A DNA stretch of 64,000 bases. It comes from Desulfurococcus amylolyticus Z-533. Lineage in GTDB: Archaea; Thermoproteota; Thermoprotei_A; Sulfolobales; Desulfurococcaceae. Each line of letters opens with the position of its first letter. The first letter of the stretch is position 1. The DNA is taken from NCBI RefSeq assembly GCF_000513855.1, contig NZ_KI911318.1, positions 508,384-572,383 of the forward strand. Reading direction: 5' to 3'. Both the position numbers and the translations under genes were made by a program. Positions 26,586-35,635 of the stretch are shown here, piece by piece. Under the pieces are notes generated by a model that was given only the letters and a program-made list of their open reading frames with translations, did no database searches and was not told the origin of the DNA.

Positions 26586-27986
26586 ATGACTGTCAGCGAG
26601 ATCGAGGAGGCTGTGCTTAAAACAATCAAGCCCAGCAGGGAGGAGTACGAGCATGTACTAGGTGTATACCGTGTGATCGCTGATGCTATAAACACCGTGC
26701 TGAGAAAGCATGGTGTCGAAGCCGAGGTAACTCTTCAGGGAAGCATAGCGCATGATACATGGCTATCTGGAGACAGGGATATGGATGTATTCGTCCTGTA
26801 CCCTGAATCATGGAGTATCGAGGAGTTGAAGAGTAAAGGGTTTAAGCTAGTGGTTGAAGCCGCGGAGAAACTTGGGATATATGAGTTAAGGTATGCTGAA
26901 CACCCCTATGTAAGGGTCAGGATCAGTGATGTTGAAGCAGATATCGTGCCAGCGTTCAACATATCAGACCCGGCACATATTAGAACAGCTGTGGATAGGA
27001 CGCCGTTCCACACGAGGTACATTAGGGAGAGGCTCACGGATGAGATGAGAGACCAGGTTAGATTATTAAAGAAGTTTATGAAAGGTATTGGGGTATATGG
27101 TGCCGAGGTCAAGACAAAGGGGTTCAGCGGCTATGCTGTGGAAGTACTTATAGCCAGGTATAATTCCATGAGGAGGGTTCTCGAGGAGGCATCTAAATGG
27201 AATCCCCCGGTTTACATTGACTCGATAAACGTTGGCGAATCTTTCTGGAAGGGGTTTAGGAAAAAGTATCCTGACTCAGTAATATATATGCCGGACCCGG
27301 TGGATCCCATGAGGAATGTAACGGCAAATGTATCGATGAAAAGCCTTGCAATATTCAGCCTGGCATCCAGGTGTTATCTCACGCATCCATCACTAGTATT
27401 CTACGGCTTAGAGTACGAGGGTTCATCTATAGATGATGTGAAGAAGAAGCTCGCGGATAGATGCATAGTCCTAGTTGAGTACATGCTGGAGGAGAGACTG
27501 CCCCCTGATGTTGTATGGGGCGAGTTGAACAGGGTTAGGGATACCATGGTTAAGCTCCTCGAGAACTTTGATTTCCACGTAATCGATTCATTATCGTGGA
27601 CCGACGAGGACAGGTACTGTGCTATATTATTGGAGCTTGATTCCTGTAGTCTCCCAGTATATAAACACTATAAGGGTCCCTCTGTGAAGCACTGGGAGAG
27701 ATCACATAGCTTCATATCGAAGCATCTTGGTAGAGGGATCGGTGTATGGGTTGATGAGAAGGGCTCCCTGAACGCGTTATCCCTTAGAAGATACATTAAT
27801 GTAAAGCAAATACTGGAGGAGGAAAGCCGATGGTACTCGGTTGCGCCACACTTTAGGGATATAAAACCATCGGTGAAGGCCTTAAGCGAGGAGGTGATAG
27901 CAGAGTTATCGGGAAGAGGGGCTTTACGATGGATTTCAGAATTTATATTGAAGACCCCTATATGGATGGTGAAGTGCATTTCCTAG
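26586..27986 (+). CDS. cca: CCA tRNA nucleotidyltransferase, archaeal class I
   Basis: The protein has 466 residues. The catalytic head shows LQGSIAHDTWLSGDRDMDVFV (GS followed by the two catalytic aspartates), VRVRISDVEADIVPAF (third carboxylate) and FMKGIGVYGAEVKTKGFSGY. The C-terminal body and tail are as long as in archaeal class I enzymes. It adds and repairs the 3' CCA of tRNAs. It lies in an operon between thpR and a small kinase gene that overlaps its 3' end. Confidence 0.95.
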   Translation: MTVSEIEEAVLKTIKPSREEYEHVLGVYRVIADAINTVLRKHGVEAEVTLQGSIAHDTWLSGDRDMDVFVLYPESWSIEELKSKGFKLVVEAAEKLGIYELRYAEHPYVRVRISDVEADIVPAFNISDPAHIRTAVDRTPFHTRYIRERLTDEMRDQVRLLKKFMKGIGVYGAEVKTKGFSGYAVEVLIARYNSMRRVLEEASKWNPPVYIDSINVGESFWKGFRKKYPDSVIYMPDPVDPMRNVTANVSMKSLAIFSLASRCYLTHPSLVFYGLEYEGSSIDDVKKKLADRCIVLVEYMLEERLPPDVVWGELNRVRDTMVKLLENFDFHVIDSLSWTDEDRYCAILLELDSCSLPVYKHYKGPSVKHWERSHSFISKHLGRGIGVWVDEKGSLNALSLRRYINVKQILEEESRWYSVAPHFRDIKPSVKALSEEVIAELSGRGALRWISEFILKTPIWMVKCIS

Positions 27987-28738
27987 TCAACTACCCCCGG
28001 GATGAATACATATATAGAGTACTATGCTTCCCGGCATGCAATAGAAGAGATTTAATAGTTGAGAGAACCCTGGAGCTGATTAAGGAGGGCTTCATATACC
28101 TGTTGGAGACAGGCCAGGTAATACACGGTGTCAGGGTGCTTGGGAAAGGCTACTCCTCGATAATCGTGGTGGCTTACCATACAAGGCATGGCTTAGGCGT
28201 GTTAAAGATAAGGAGAACGGATAGTCGAAGGGATGACTTATCCAGGGAGGCTGAGGCAATGATGAGGGCCAGCGGCTCCGGTGTCACGCCCAGACTATAC
28301 ATGTATAGCCGAGACTACTTGTTTAGAGAGCTAGTGAACCCGGTTACGTGTCGATCGCTGGAGGCTCTCCTCACAGATTTATTTAGAACCGGCGACATGG
28401 ATAGGGTTAAACAAGTGATTTACGAGGTTCTCGTAGCATTAAATAGGCTTGACTCGATACGCATAGACCATACCGAGCTCAACAGGCCTGGTAACCACGT
28501 CTTCATCTGTCCCGATGGGATGAAAATAATAGACTGGGAGAGCGCGAGGAGGTCTGTGAAGCCGAGTAATCTCTCCTCGTTTATCTCTTACCTACTCTAC
28601 CGGTTCAGATATCGCAGTGAATTAATCAGTAGACTGGGCTTGGAGAGGGAGAAGATATTAAGGCTACTCAGGAGGTATAAGGCCGAGTATAGCTTGGAGG
28701 CACTAGGTGAAATAATTGACTCTATGCATTTAGTTTAG
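27962..28738 (+). CDS. Predicted Ser/Thr protein kinase (COG2112-like)
   Basis: The frame opens at 27929. The ATG at 27962 would give about 258 residues and a shorter overlap with cca. Kinase elements seen are the glycine loop VLGKGYSSIIVVA, the ATP lysine in GVLKIRR, the glutamate in LSREAEAMM, the catalytic loop HTELNRPGNHVF (the usual HxDxxxxN becomes HTELNRPGN) and the metal segment IIDWESARR. This matches the archaeal COG2112 kinases. The catalytic Asp being Glu-like in HTEL is odd and may affect activity. It converges on a zinc-ribbon gene with a 17-base overlap. Confidence 0.75.
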   Translation: MDGEVHFLVNYPRDEYIYRVLCFPACNRRDLIVERTLELIKEGFIYLLETGQVIHGVRVLGKGYSSIIVVAYHTRHGLGVLKIRRTDSRRDDLSREAEAMMRASGSGVTPRLYMYSRDYLFRELVNPVTCRSLEALLTDLFRTGDMDRVKQVIYEVLVALNRLDSIRIDHTELNRPGNHVFICPDGMKIIDWESARRSVKPSNLSSFISYLLYRFRYRSELISRLGLEREKILRLLRRYKAEYSLEALGEIIDSMHLV

Positions 28739-28994
28739 TGGAGGCGGCTTCGCTAGGTATGCCTCCCACGCCTCCTGGTATGGCGTGCTTGAACTGTATT
28801 GTGCCACGTATTATTATCCTACTCTTTATTTCACTCGGTAATGGTACCTCAAGCATGGACTTACACCTGGGGCATATGCCACCGTATATCCTGTAAACCT
28901 CCTCGGGTGTGGGCACTCCATAATAGTCTTGCCCCACCCTCGTGAATTCGAATAGTATGAACCCACAGCTTTTACACCTATATTTTATAGGCAT
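28722..28994 (-). CDS. Small zinc-ribbon protein
   Basis: This protein of about 90 residues has CKSC near the start and CPRC about 33 residues later, which would form one treble-clef or ribbon zinc site. The C-terminal half is basic with a Gly-rich tail. The ATG at 28994 follows AGGTGAT by four bases, and the frame's earlier GTG is part of that site. Many archaeal proteins of this size bind nucleic acid or the ribosome; its role is unknown. Confidence 0.7.
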   Translation of the reverse strand: MPIKYRCKSCGFILFEFTRVGQDYYGVPTPEEVYRIYGGICPRCKSMLEVPLPSEIKSRIIIRGTIQFKHAIPGGVGGIPSEAASTKLNA

Positions 28995-29136
28995 AAGTAT
29001 CACCTATGTAATATTCTCGTATTACTTGGTAGTTAAAGAGCAAGGGTTATAATATATTTAAATAAATAATGTAAACATCTCAACATATAATACTATTATT
29101 ATTACGCTATTATTTAATCAATCATATAATGTATTA

Positions 29137-29300
29137 CGTCCAAGTAATTTAAATATGTTTCAAGTACGGTGAAAATGAATACCGCCTGAACTCGGGTAGT
29201 CTTAGACAACTAGGACCACGTTCAATGCTGCAGGGTGCAGCCTGGGGGGCTCCCTAATATATAAGGTGATCATGTGGTAGGTAATCAACTGGTAGCATCA
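29137..29300 (+). other. Possible structured RNA or leader before the transporter gene
   Basis: After about 130 bases of AT-rich sequence, a TATA-like TAATTTAAATA (29137-29147) is followed by several short hairpins: CGGT/ACCG (29170-29187), a GAAC/GTTC pair enclosing GTC/GAC, CTGCA/TGCAG (29229-29241) and GGG/CCC. The block ends near a GGTGATC close to the transporter start. No known riboswitch consensus was recognised. It could be a small RNA or a regulatory leader. Confidence 0.3.
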
Positions 29301-29318
29301 CTGCGATGGTAGACCGGT

Positions 29319-30605
29319 ATGACTCTGGTTAATCATGTTGCAGCATTAATTATATTGGCTTGGATTATAGGGGGATTGATAATTAGGTCGCGGAGGCCAA
29401 GCATACCCATATGGGCGATAATGGCGGCTGCTTCAACCCTCACTGTCTTAACTGGTTTAGAGCCGTTTGATAAGCTTGGTGAAGCCATAGATCTCGATGT
29501 AATATTATTCCTGATAGGCATGTTCAGCCTGGTTGGGCTCGCCGAGGGAAGCGGCCTACTGAAAGTCATAGCTATTAAACTGGTTTCCAGGGCCGGGTCG
29601 ACCCGTGGGATACTGGTGTCTACATCCATAGTACTGGGGCTACTGGCAGCGTTCGCTGTTAATGATACAGTTGCATTAATGGGGCCTCCAATAGTCTATA
29701 CGATGGCTAAGATAACAGGAGTGGATCCGGTGCCATTCTTTCTAATACTAGCATTCGCAATAACAATAGGCTCAGCCATGACGCCCATGGGTAATCCACA
29801 GAACCTACTCATCGCGATAGAGTCGGGTATCACAGCGCCATTTATGAAGTTCATGAGCGTCCTCATTGTTCCAACACTTGTAAACCTCGTGCTCACACCA
29901 CTTGTAGTCATGAGGCTGTATAATATTGAGAACCGTGTGTTAAAGGGGTTTATCATTATCCCCGAGGAGCACTTGAAGAACAAGCGGGATGCACTGGTTT
30001 CAGGGGTGTTCTTCACTGTTACAATAGTTATCCTGGTGGTGAACGATATCCTTGAAATAATGGGGTTTAAATGGATAGAGCACAGGGGATTCATACCCTT
30101 CATAATGGCTTCACTCGCATATATTCTCTCATCGAATCCAAGGGATACTCTTAGCAGGGTGGACTGGGGTACTATAGTGTTCTTCATAACGATGTTTATA
30201 ACCATGGATGGTATATGGAGAAGCGGCGTCTTAACCCCCCTGTTAAACATCTTCATGAGTGCGAGGTACGGGGACTACAGGGACGTCTTATCAATAGCTG
30301 CTTCATCCATAGTTGTAAGCCAGCTCATCAGCAACGTCCCCTTCACAAAGCTCTTCATAGACTACATGCACTCACTCGGCTTCACAGGGAGAGATGTAAA
30401 CGCTTGGCTCTCACTAGCAGCGTTCAGCACAATTGCAGGCAACTTAACGCTTCTCGGCGCAGCATCAAACATAATCATCCTAGAGGTGCTTGAATCAAAG
30501 TACTCTAAGACCATATCGTTCAGAGACTTCTTTAAAGTGGGAAGCGTGGTGACCGCGGTAAACACCCTAATATATATCCCATTCATACTTGCCTCCCCGC
30601 CCTGA
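29319..30605 (+). CDS. ArsB/NhaD/CitM-family ion transporter
   Basis: This 428-residue membrane protein has about eleven hydrophobic segments. LAAFAVNDTVALMGPPIV and FAITIGSAMTPMGNPQNLLIA match the two substrate and ion-binding hairpins (ND-T and GNPQN) of the ion transporter superfamily that includes ArsB, NhaD and dicarboxylate carriers. A second inverted repeat shows VSQLISNVPFTKLF and AGNLTLLGAASNIII. The substrate could be Na+/H+, arsenite or a dicarboxylate; sequence alone does not decide. It stands alone downstream of a possible structured leader. Confidence 0.85.
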   Translation: MTLVNHVAALIILAWIIGGLIIRSRRPSIPIWAIMAAASTLTVLTGLEPFDKLGEAIDLDVILFLIGMFSLVGLAEGSGLLKVIAIKLVSRAGSTRGILVSTSIVLGLLAAFAVNDTVALMGPPIVYTMAKITGVDPVPFFLILAFAITIGSAMTPMGNPQNLLIAIESGITAPFMKFMSVLIVPTLVNLVLTPLVVMRLYNIENRVLKGFIIIPEEHLKNKRDALVSGVFFTVTIVILVVNDILEIMGFKWIEHRGFIPFIMASLAYILSSNPRDTLSRVDWGTIVFFITMFITMDGIWRSGVLTPLLNIFMSARYGDYRDVLSIAASSIVVSQLISNVPFTKLFIDYMHSLGFTGRDVNAWLSLAAFSTIAGNLTLLGAASNIIILEVLESKYSKTISFRDFFKVGSVVTAVNTLIYIPFILASPP

Positions 30606-30619
30606 ATGGCGAGGCTCTT

Positions 30620-30853
30620 ACCAGCGTGCTCTGATACAACAAGCTTTGGATCCTTGTGGTGCTTCATGAATGAGGCTAGATGAATGAGAGCGCTTCAGCT
30701 GACATTCTTCCAGTTTCTTCTCAGCTCCTTTAAGCATATGCTCCTTCAGTCCCTCCTCGATGATTTTTATTTATTGCTGGTTTGGCTTTATGTATTAACA
30801 CCTATGAGCTCTTTCAGCCTCTTTGGAATTTTGGCGGAAACTGTTTCAAAAAT
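30620..30853 (-). pseudogene. VapB-like antitoxin relic
   Basis: The minus strand reads FETVSAKIPKRLKELIGVNT, then a TAA at 30788. After a shift it continues IIEEGLKEHMLKGAEKKLEE. The ETVSAKIPKRLKEL opening is typical of archaeal VapB antitoxins, which bind DNA as ribbon-helix-helix or AbrB-like dimers and neutralise a VapC nuclease. The position of the start codon now reads ATT. No vapC follows. It lies directly after the transporter gene in a patch of decayed sequence. Confidence 0.5.
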
Positions 30854-30893
30854 TTTAATACTTAGGGGAAGAAGTTACTTAGGGGGGTAAGTA

Positions 30894-31120
30894 ATGGGTT
30901 ACTTCAGTCCTGAACCTATAGAGGAGGAAAGCCGACTTCTTCGACATGGAAGAAGAGTGGAATTTACTAGAGAGATCACTTGAAAAAGATAAGCTAACCA
31001 TAGTCACGGGGCTGAGGAGGTATGGAAAGACATCTCTTATTCTCACATATCTTAACGAGATCTTCCTGGTAACGGGTCTTGAGAGCTATAATGGGATAGC
31101 TTACTACTAAGAGGCCTATG
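30894..31120 (+). pseudogene. Archaeal AAA-type ATPase, 5' fragment
   Basis: An ATG at 30894 reads MGYFSPEPIEEE, then a frameshift near 30933 leads into ADFFDMEEEWNLLERSLE and the Walker A VTGLRRYGKTSLIL, stopped by a TAA at about 31092. This is the start of an archaeal ATPase (PF01637-type) as found in many crenarchaeal mobile or toxin-antitoxin contexts. The remainder is unreadable. A fragment of a similar family, from a different part of the protein, is at 59138-59432. Confidence 0.65.
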
Positions 31121-31536
31121 CTAGTGGAGTAATTAGCTTATATGGGTCACGGGATCGGTTAACATACTTGTACACAGTGATCCAGCTGAGTCAACTATCT
31201 CCGGGCTTATGAGCGATTCTATCCCTACTTATAGTATTTTAAAGAGCTTTCTGTGATACGATCTTGGATAACCTATACGGGTATTTAATAGTAGGATTAT
31301 AGGGATCGCTAGCAGAAGCTCTACATATTGGGTCTATGGGATTCTTCAGTAGATTGGGTGGGATTTATGAGAGATACGTTAATTGGGCTTAGACGCTAGG
31401 CAACTATTTAAGCTTCATCTAAAGAATGTGGGAAACACTAGGTATGTGAATGTTTTTATAGAAAGTCTCCTAAGTTGTTTTAAATGGTGGTAGGATATTT
31501 GAGAAGATTTGGGACGGGTTTGTCACCTTAGGAGAG
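31121..31536. other. Decayed sequence, no intact gene
   Basis: This stretch continues from the ATPase relic with short plus-strand coding-like pieces (for example MGFFSRLGGIYERYVNW around 31335-31390) broken by stops. It is probably the rest of the same dead gene. No other feature is seen. Confidence 0.4.
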
Positions 31537-32763
31537 GTGCGAACGGTTGAAATGCCTAGGGTTATAAGTGTGTTACACCACCCACTAGCCTCTCTGGAGC
31601 CCGGGAGGTTAGCTGAGGAGGAAAATAATGGCTGGCACTTTAGATCCGCTAAAGCCCTTGCTAAATACTCTGGCTATACAACTGTGGCGGTGAGACCCGG
31701 TAGTTCTAGTGAGTGGATATCTAAGTTTATAGATGGAGTATTAACCGTTATTGTTCCATCAATAGACCTCCCGCCAGGCAAGAAATTTAGAGGGCGGATC
31801 GCTATTTCACCAGCTTTAGCAAGAGTTGTTAGAGGTTTTGTAGAGAGACTAGATTTCATACCCTATATACATGAATATAGAGCGTTGAATTCCGAGCTAG
31901 TGGCTAGAGTGTTAATCGATCACCCAATGATCCTTCAGCACCATGGTTCTAGACCTCCAGGCGGGCTCACGCTGGGGGATCCTATAGTTTCTGTTAAAGA
32001 GCTCAACAGGTTTAGGAGGGAGGCCTTCCTCAGAAAGGTTAAAGGAGTATTCTTTGTGCTCAATAGGTATGAAGAGTATTACTTAAGGAGTATTCTCGGG
32101 GTAGACGCCGAGGTCAGGATCAGAACTATGTGTGTTGATTTCGATGAGATCAAGCCGTTGAGCCCTGTGGAAAAGCTAGCGGTTAAGAGAAGTCTCGGGC
32201 TTAGAGGAGACGAGATTTTGATAACTACGTACATGGGTGTGTTTGGCGAGGAGTTCAGTAGTTTGAAAGGTGCCCATTACATACCCAGGATCTGGAGAGC
32301 TTTGAGAAATAGGTTTAGCGATAGGATAAGAATGGTTGTTACAGGCGTTGGAGAGCCGTATGCAGCAGTGTTGAGGAGGGCCGGGATTATAGCATGCAGG
32401 AGACTGCCACATAGAGACTTCATAAAGGTTGCTGGGGCTTCAGACATATATTTTCTCCCAGCAACCTCCGGGTATAGATATGGCGGTATTAGTGTAGCTA
32501 TTATGGAGGCCATGGCTCTAGGAATACCTATAATCAGCCCTACACTAAAGGAGTTCCCTGAGCCTGAGGGGATCAGGGATATAGGTATAGCTACTAAGTG
32601 GGTTGATGATGAGTCTTCATTGAGCAGGTTTATTGATGATTTAATCTATTTAATCGAAAATAAAGACTCATACAGGCCATGGGTTATCAGAGAGCTGGGT
32701 ATGAAATACTATTCTTGGCAGGTTTTCACAAGAGATTTTAGAGAGGCTCTCGGCAAGCTGTGA
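31537..32763 (+). CDS. Glycosyltransferase, GT4/GT-B fold
   Basis: This protein has up to 408 residues. The C-terminal GT-B domain is clear: LITTYMGVFGEEF, RMVVTGVGEPY and PHRDFIKVAGASDIYFLP, then the donor-binding segment GGISVAIMEAMALGIPII with the conserved Glu. The N-terminal half is less typical but has an HxH-like IQHHGSRPPGG. It probably builds surface glycans or glycosylates S-layer proteins. The start is uncertain (GTG at 31537 or ATG at 31552). It leads a run of glycosyltransferase genes of which only this one is intact. Confidence 0.8.
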   Translation: MRTVEMPRVISVLHHPLASLEPGRLAEEENNGWHFRSAKALAKYSGYTTVAVRPGSSSEWISKFIDGVLTVIVPSIDLPPGKKFRGRIAISPALARVVRGFVERLDFIPYIHEYRALNSELVARVLIDHPMILQHHGSRPPGGLTLGDPIVSVKELNRFRREAFLRKVKGVFFVLNRYEEYYLRSILGVDAEVRIRTMCVDFDEIKPLSPVEKLAVKRSLGLRGDEILITTYMGVFGEEFSSLKGAHYIPRIWRALRNRFSDRIRMVVTGVGEPYAAVLRRAGIIACRRLPHRDFIKVAGASDIYFLPATSGYRYGGISVAIMEAMALGIPIISPTLKEFPEPEGIRDIGIATKWVDDESSLSRFIDDLIYLIENKDSYRPWVIRELGMKYYSWQVFTRDFREALGKL

Positions 32764-32868
32764 GGATTACAGTATTAATGCTGACTAGCGGAGCAAAAGA
32801 AAGACATGTTTTCGTCAAGGCCTTTTCGAATCCATACCTAGGCAAACAGTTAAATCTGGCGAGGTATT
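32760..32868 (+). pseudogene. Glycosyltransferase N-terminal stump
   Basis: A GTG overlapping the previous stop (GTGA) opens MRITVLMLTSGAKERHVF and continues to LNLARYL, a TAG, then QRELTVLAWYG and a TAA. The pattern (a G-A-x-x-R/H-V motif, then LTVLAW) is the N-terminal start of a GT4 enzyme. The rest is gone. Confidence 0.5.
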
Positions 32869-32974
32869 TATAGCAACGGGAACTAACCGTTCTAGCATGG
32901 TATGGTTAAGGATAATTATTTTAATGATAGTGTCATTATTGAGGATGGGAGGTCCTAAATAAGGGGTGTGTTAA

Positions 32975-34222
32975 ATGGCTGATAGGGCTACTATTGCTGT
33001 AGTTACTGAGCCTTTTAAACCGTTTTTTGGAGGAGCTATTAGAGCTTCGAGGTCTATAGAGGCTTATAGGAAAAGCTTCGATGTTCTTGTCTACGAGCTG
33101 ATTAGAACTAAATCCGATCCTACCTATTCTAGGGATAGGAATGTGGTGAAAGTATACAGCGGCCCTGTTCTAAGGGCTCTTTACAAGCTGAGGCTTGAAT
33201 TCCTCCCAGGGCTGACACCCAACGGTATTTCGAAAAGGATGGTAAGGATTGGGAGGGATGTGTCGAAAACAGATGTTAGGGCTGTAGTCTCCCTTCACGA
33301 GGGTCTCGAACTCCTCCGCCTATGCTCTATTCTGAGAGAGGAGTATGAAGCTAGATCAGCGGCATTACTGCAATTACCGGTGTTTATCAGGGATAGGAGG
33401 AGATAGGGGGAGATAATAAGAGCGTATGATAAGTGGTATTCAGCCCTCTACCCGGGCTCGGTTAAAGAGCTGGCTGGGAAGGTTAGGACAAGGGTCGAGC
33501 TCTCTGTTTTGAGTAGCAGGAGTGTCGCCAGGCTCCTCCGTAGCTACGACCTACTGATCTCCGTGAGCAGGTCTACAGGTTATGAAATGGGGCCTGAATG
33601 GGAGTCTAGGATACACGCCCTAGACCCCGGGGTGGGCATCAACGAGGAAGACCTCGGCTTAATCAAGACGGTTAAAGAGAGGGCTGTTAAAGAAGACTTC
33701 ATCGTTTTCGGAGGCAGGATAGACCCCCTTAAAGGCTTTATCGAGGGCTTAGAAGTCTTCAAGGCGATTGCTAGAGCCTACAGGGATATCAAACTAGTAG
33801 CTACAGGGCGGGTGAACCCTTCCCTGAGAGAGAGGATAGTGCGCTATGCGAAGAGGATTGGTTTAGAAGACAGGCTCGTCTTACCAGGCGCTGTCCCCAG
33901 GATAGAGCGGTTCAGGTATGTTGCTAATGCGAGGCTAGTGATATACCCTAGCCATATGGATTCATACTCCTACGCTGTCCTAGAAGCCCTCTACCTAGGA
34001 ACCCCTGTAGTAGCCTACGATATCCCTGCTCTGAGATTCAACTATGAGGGTGCCAAGGGCCTAGTCCTCGTTAGGGAAGGGGATGTCGAAGGATTGGTTG
34101 TCGAAGCCTTAAACATACTCGGGTCTAAGGATATTACAGTATCTCCTCCTAGGAAGGTGAAGAAATGGGATGAGATAGCAAGAGAAGAGGTTTCGCTAAT
34201 AGAGAGGCTTGTAGAAAGCTAG
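32975..34222 (+). pseudogene. Glycosyltransferase GT4 interrupted by one in-frame TAG
   Basis: One reading frame of 415 sense positions runs from the ATG at 32975 to 34222, broken only by TAG at 33404-33406 (context DRRR-stop-GEIIRAYDKWY). The N-terminal piece (143 residues) starts AVVTEPFKPFFGGAIRAS, a GT4 acceptor-domain opening. The C-terminal piece has FIVFGGRIDPLKGF, LVATGRVN, RLVLPGAVPR and SYSYAVLEALYLGTPVVAYD with the conserved Glu. No frameshift is needed to join them. It is either a very recent pseudogene, a read-through gene, or a sequencing error. Confidence 0.75.
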
Positions 34223-34768
34223 ATGTTTCTAATTAGAGTTGCCTGGTTCACGTCATACCGGACTAGTCTACTATTGTATAGAATCATTCATTTAAATTAT
34301 TCCGGAGCAAATACTGTAGCTCGAGGGTTCGGAATCTATGTATACTCCCCGGAGGGTTCTAATGCTCTAGCTCTACTATCCGTCTCTCTACCAGCACTAT
34401 TCTTATACTGGAAGAAAACAGCAGAGAAAACGCTGGCTCCAACAACCCTGTCTGCCACGTCGCAGAGTCACGCGGGCACTGGTACAAGTGTTTACTCGGC
34501 TATAGCGTGCTACCGGGGATTTCACAGGCCTCGGGAGATACCTGCTAATATTTAAACCAGCGTACAAGACATTAGACATAATAATAGCATTAAAGAGCTG
34601 CCCCTTTAAGTGTTGAATGCTTCAACGAGTATATAATATAAGATCCATAGCATATACATATATGATAAATATATCTATCAAGGAGCTAAGTTAATATTTT
34701 CCTTTTTTACTTCTAATAAGACTTGAATCAAGTAATCGCTTGATCCAGCTTTCAGGGTGGGTGGCTCC
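34223..34768. other. Intergenic region with no convincing gene
   Basis: A 110-codon frame opens right after the glycosyltransferase stop (34223-34555) but has no recognisable domain or ribosome site, and its composition is Ser/Tyr-rich like chance frames; I do not call it. The second half is AT-rich and should hold the promoter of the class II aldolase gene. Confidence 0.45.
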
Positions 34769-35395
34769 ATGTATAGTGATCTCAAGGCGAGGATAGTTGA
34801 GGTAGCGAGGTTCCTAGAGGAGAAGGGGTTGAATCATGGGAGATCAGGTAATATAAGTATAAGGATACCTGGAGTAAACCACGTACTCATAACGCCCAGC
34901 GGCCTGGTTAAATCCAGGCTGAATATAGAGGATATTGTCGTAGTAGATCAAAACGGTGTGGTCATTGAGGGACGTAACAAGCCCTCCTCTGAGATCAACC
35001 TACATCTAGCTATATATAGAGCCCGCATGGATGCGAACGCTGTAATCCATGCTCACACCATTTACGCCACAGCACTAGCTGTAGCACGTAAACCGCTTCC
35101 AGTCATAATCGAGGAAGCAGTGCTAATACTCGGAGGCGATATCAGGGTAGCCGAGTTTGCTCCATATGGTACAACACAATTAGCCGAGAACGCTGTAAAA
35201 GCCCTTGAAGGACGTAAATCAGTACTACTAGCAAACCACGGCGTCATAAGCATTGGGGAGAGCCTCGAGGACGCACTCGAAGCACTAGTCTTAACCGAGA
35301 GGCTCTCCCAGGTATACATATTATCGGAGCTCCTAACAAACGGGAAGACCCCGCTAGTACCGGATCACGCGATAACCAGACTCATAAGAAAATAA
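34769..35395 (+). CDS. Class II aldolase (L-fuculose-1-phosphate aldolase-like)
   Basis: This protein of about 208 residues belongs to the class II aldolase/adducin family: GRSGNISIRI, the phosphate loop ITPSGLVKSRL, PSSEINLHLAIYRA with the catalytic Glu, the zinc ligands in VIHAHTIYA, and the third His in LLANHGVISIG. It cleaves or forms sugar 1-phosphates using zinc; archaeal members have fuculose-phosphate or related aldolase activity. The ATG at 34769 follows GGTGGCTCC; the GTG at 34757 is part of the ribosome site. It flanks the defence-like module. Confidence 0.88.
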   Translation: MYSDLKARIVEVARFLEEKGLNHGRSGNISIRIPGVNHVLITPSGLVKSRLNIEDIVVVDQNGVVIEGRNKPSSEINLHLAIYRARMDANAVIHAHTIYATALAVARKPLPVIIEEAVLILGGDIRVAEFAPYGTTQLAENAVKALEGRKSVLLANHGVISIGESLEDALEALVLTERLSQVYILSELLTNGKTPLVPDHAITRLIRK

Positions 35396-35635
35396 AATAC
35401 CCTACAGCCTTCGTCTATTATCGAGTTCGTGAATCAAATACAACATATTTATCGATCCCGTGAGGAAACTCGAGTTCAATAAAACATATCATAAACCTAG
35501 AGAATTAATCCTAGCACTGTAAGTAGTGTTGTGAACATTGACGCCCATATATTTTTGGCAAATACGATCTCTGAAAGACCTTTAAAACCAGGTTTCACTG
35601 CTATAAGGTTTCCCTCTTATTCCGACTTCGCGATC

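Noticed and set aside
29160..29300. SRP RNA, RNase P RNA or a known riboswitch
   Set aside because: None of the conserved cores I know could be matched. It is kept only as an unidentified structured candidate.
34223..34555. 110-codon frame after the split glycosyltransferase
   Set aside because: No domain, no ribosome site and no coding-like pattern; the adjacent patch is decayed sequence.
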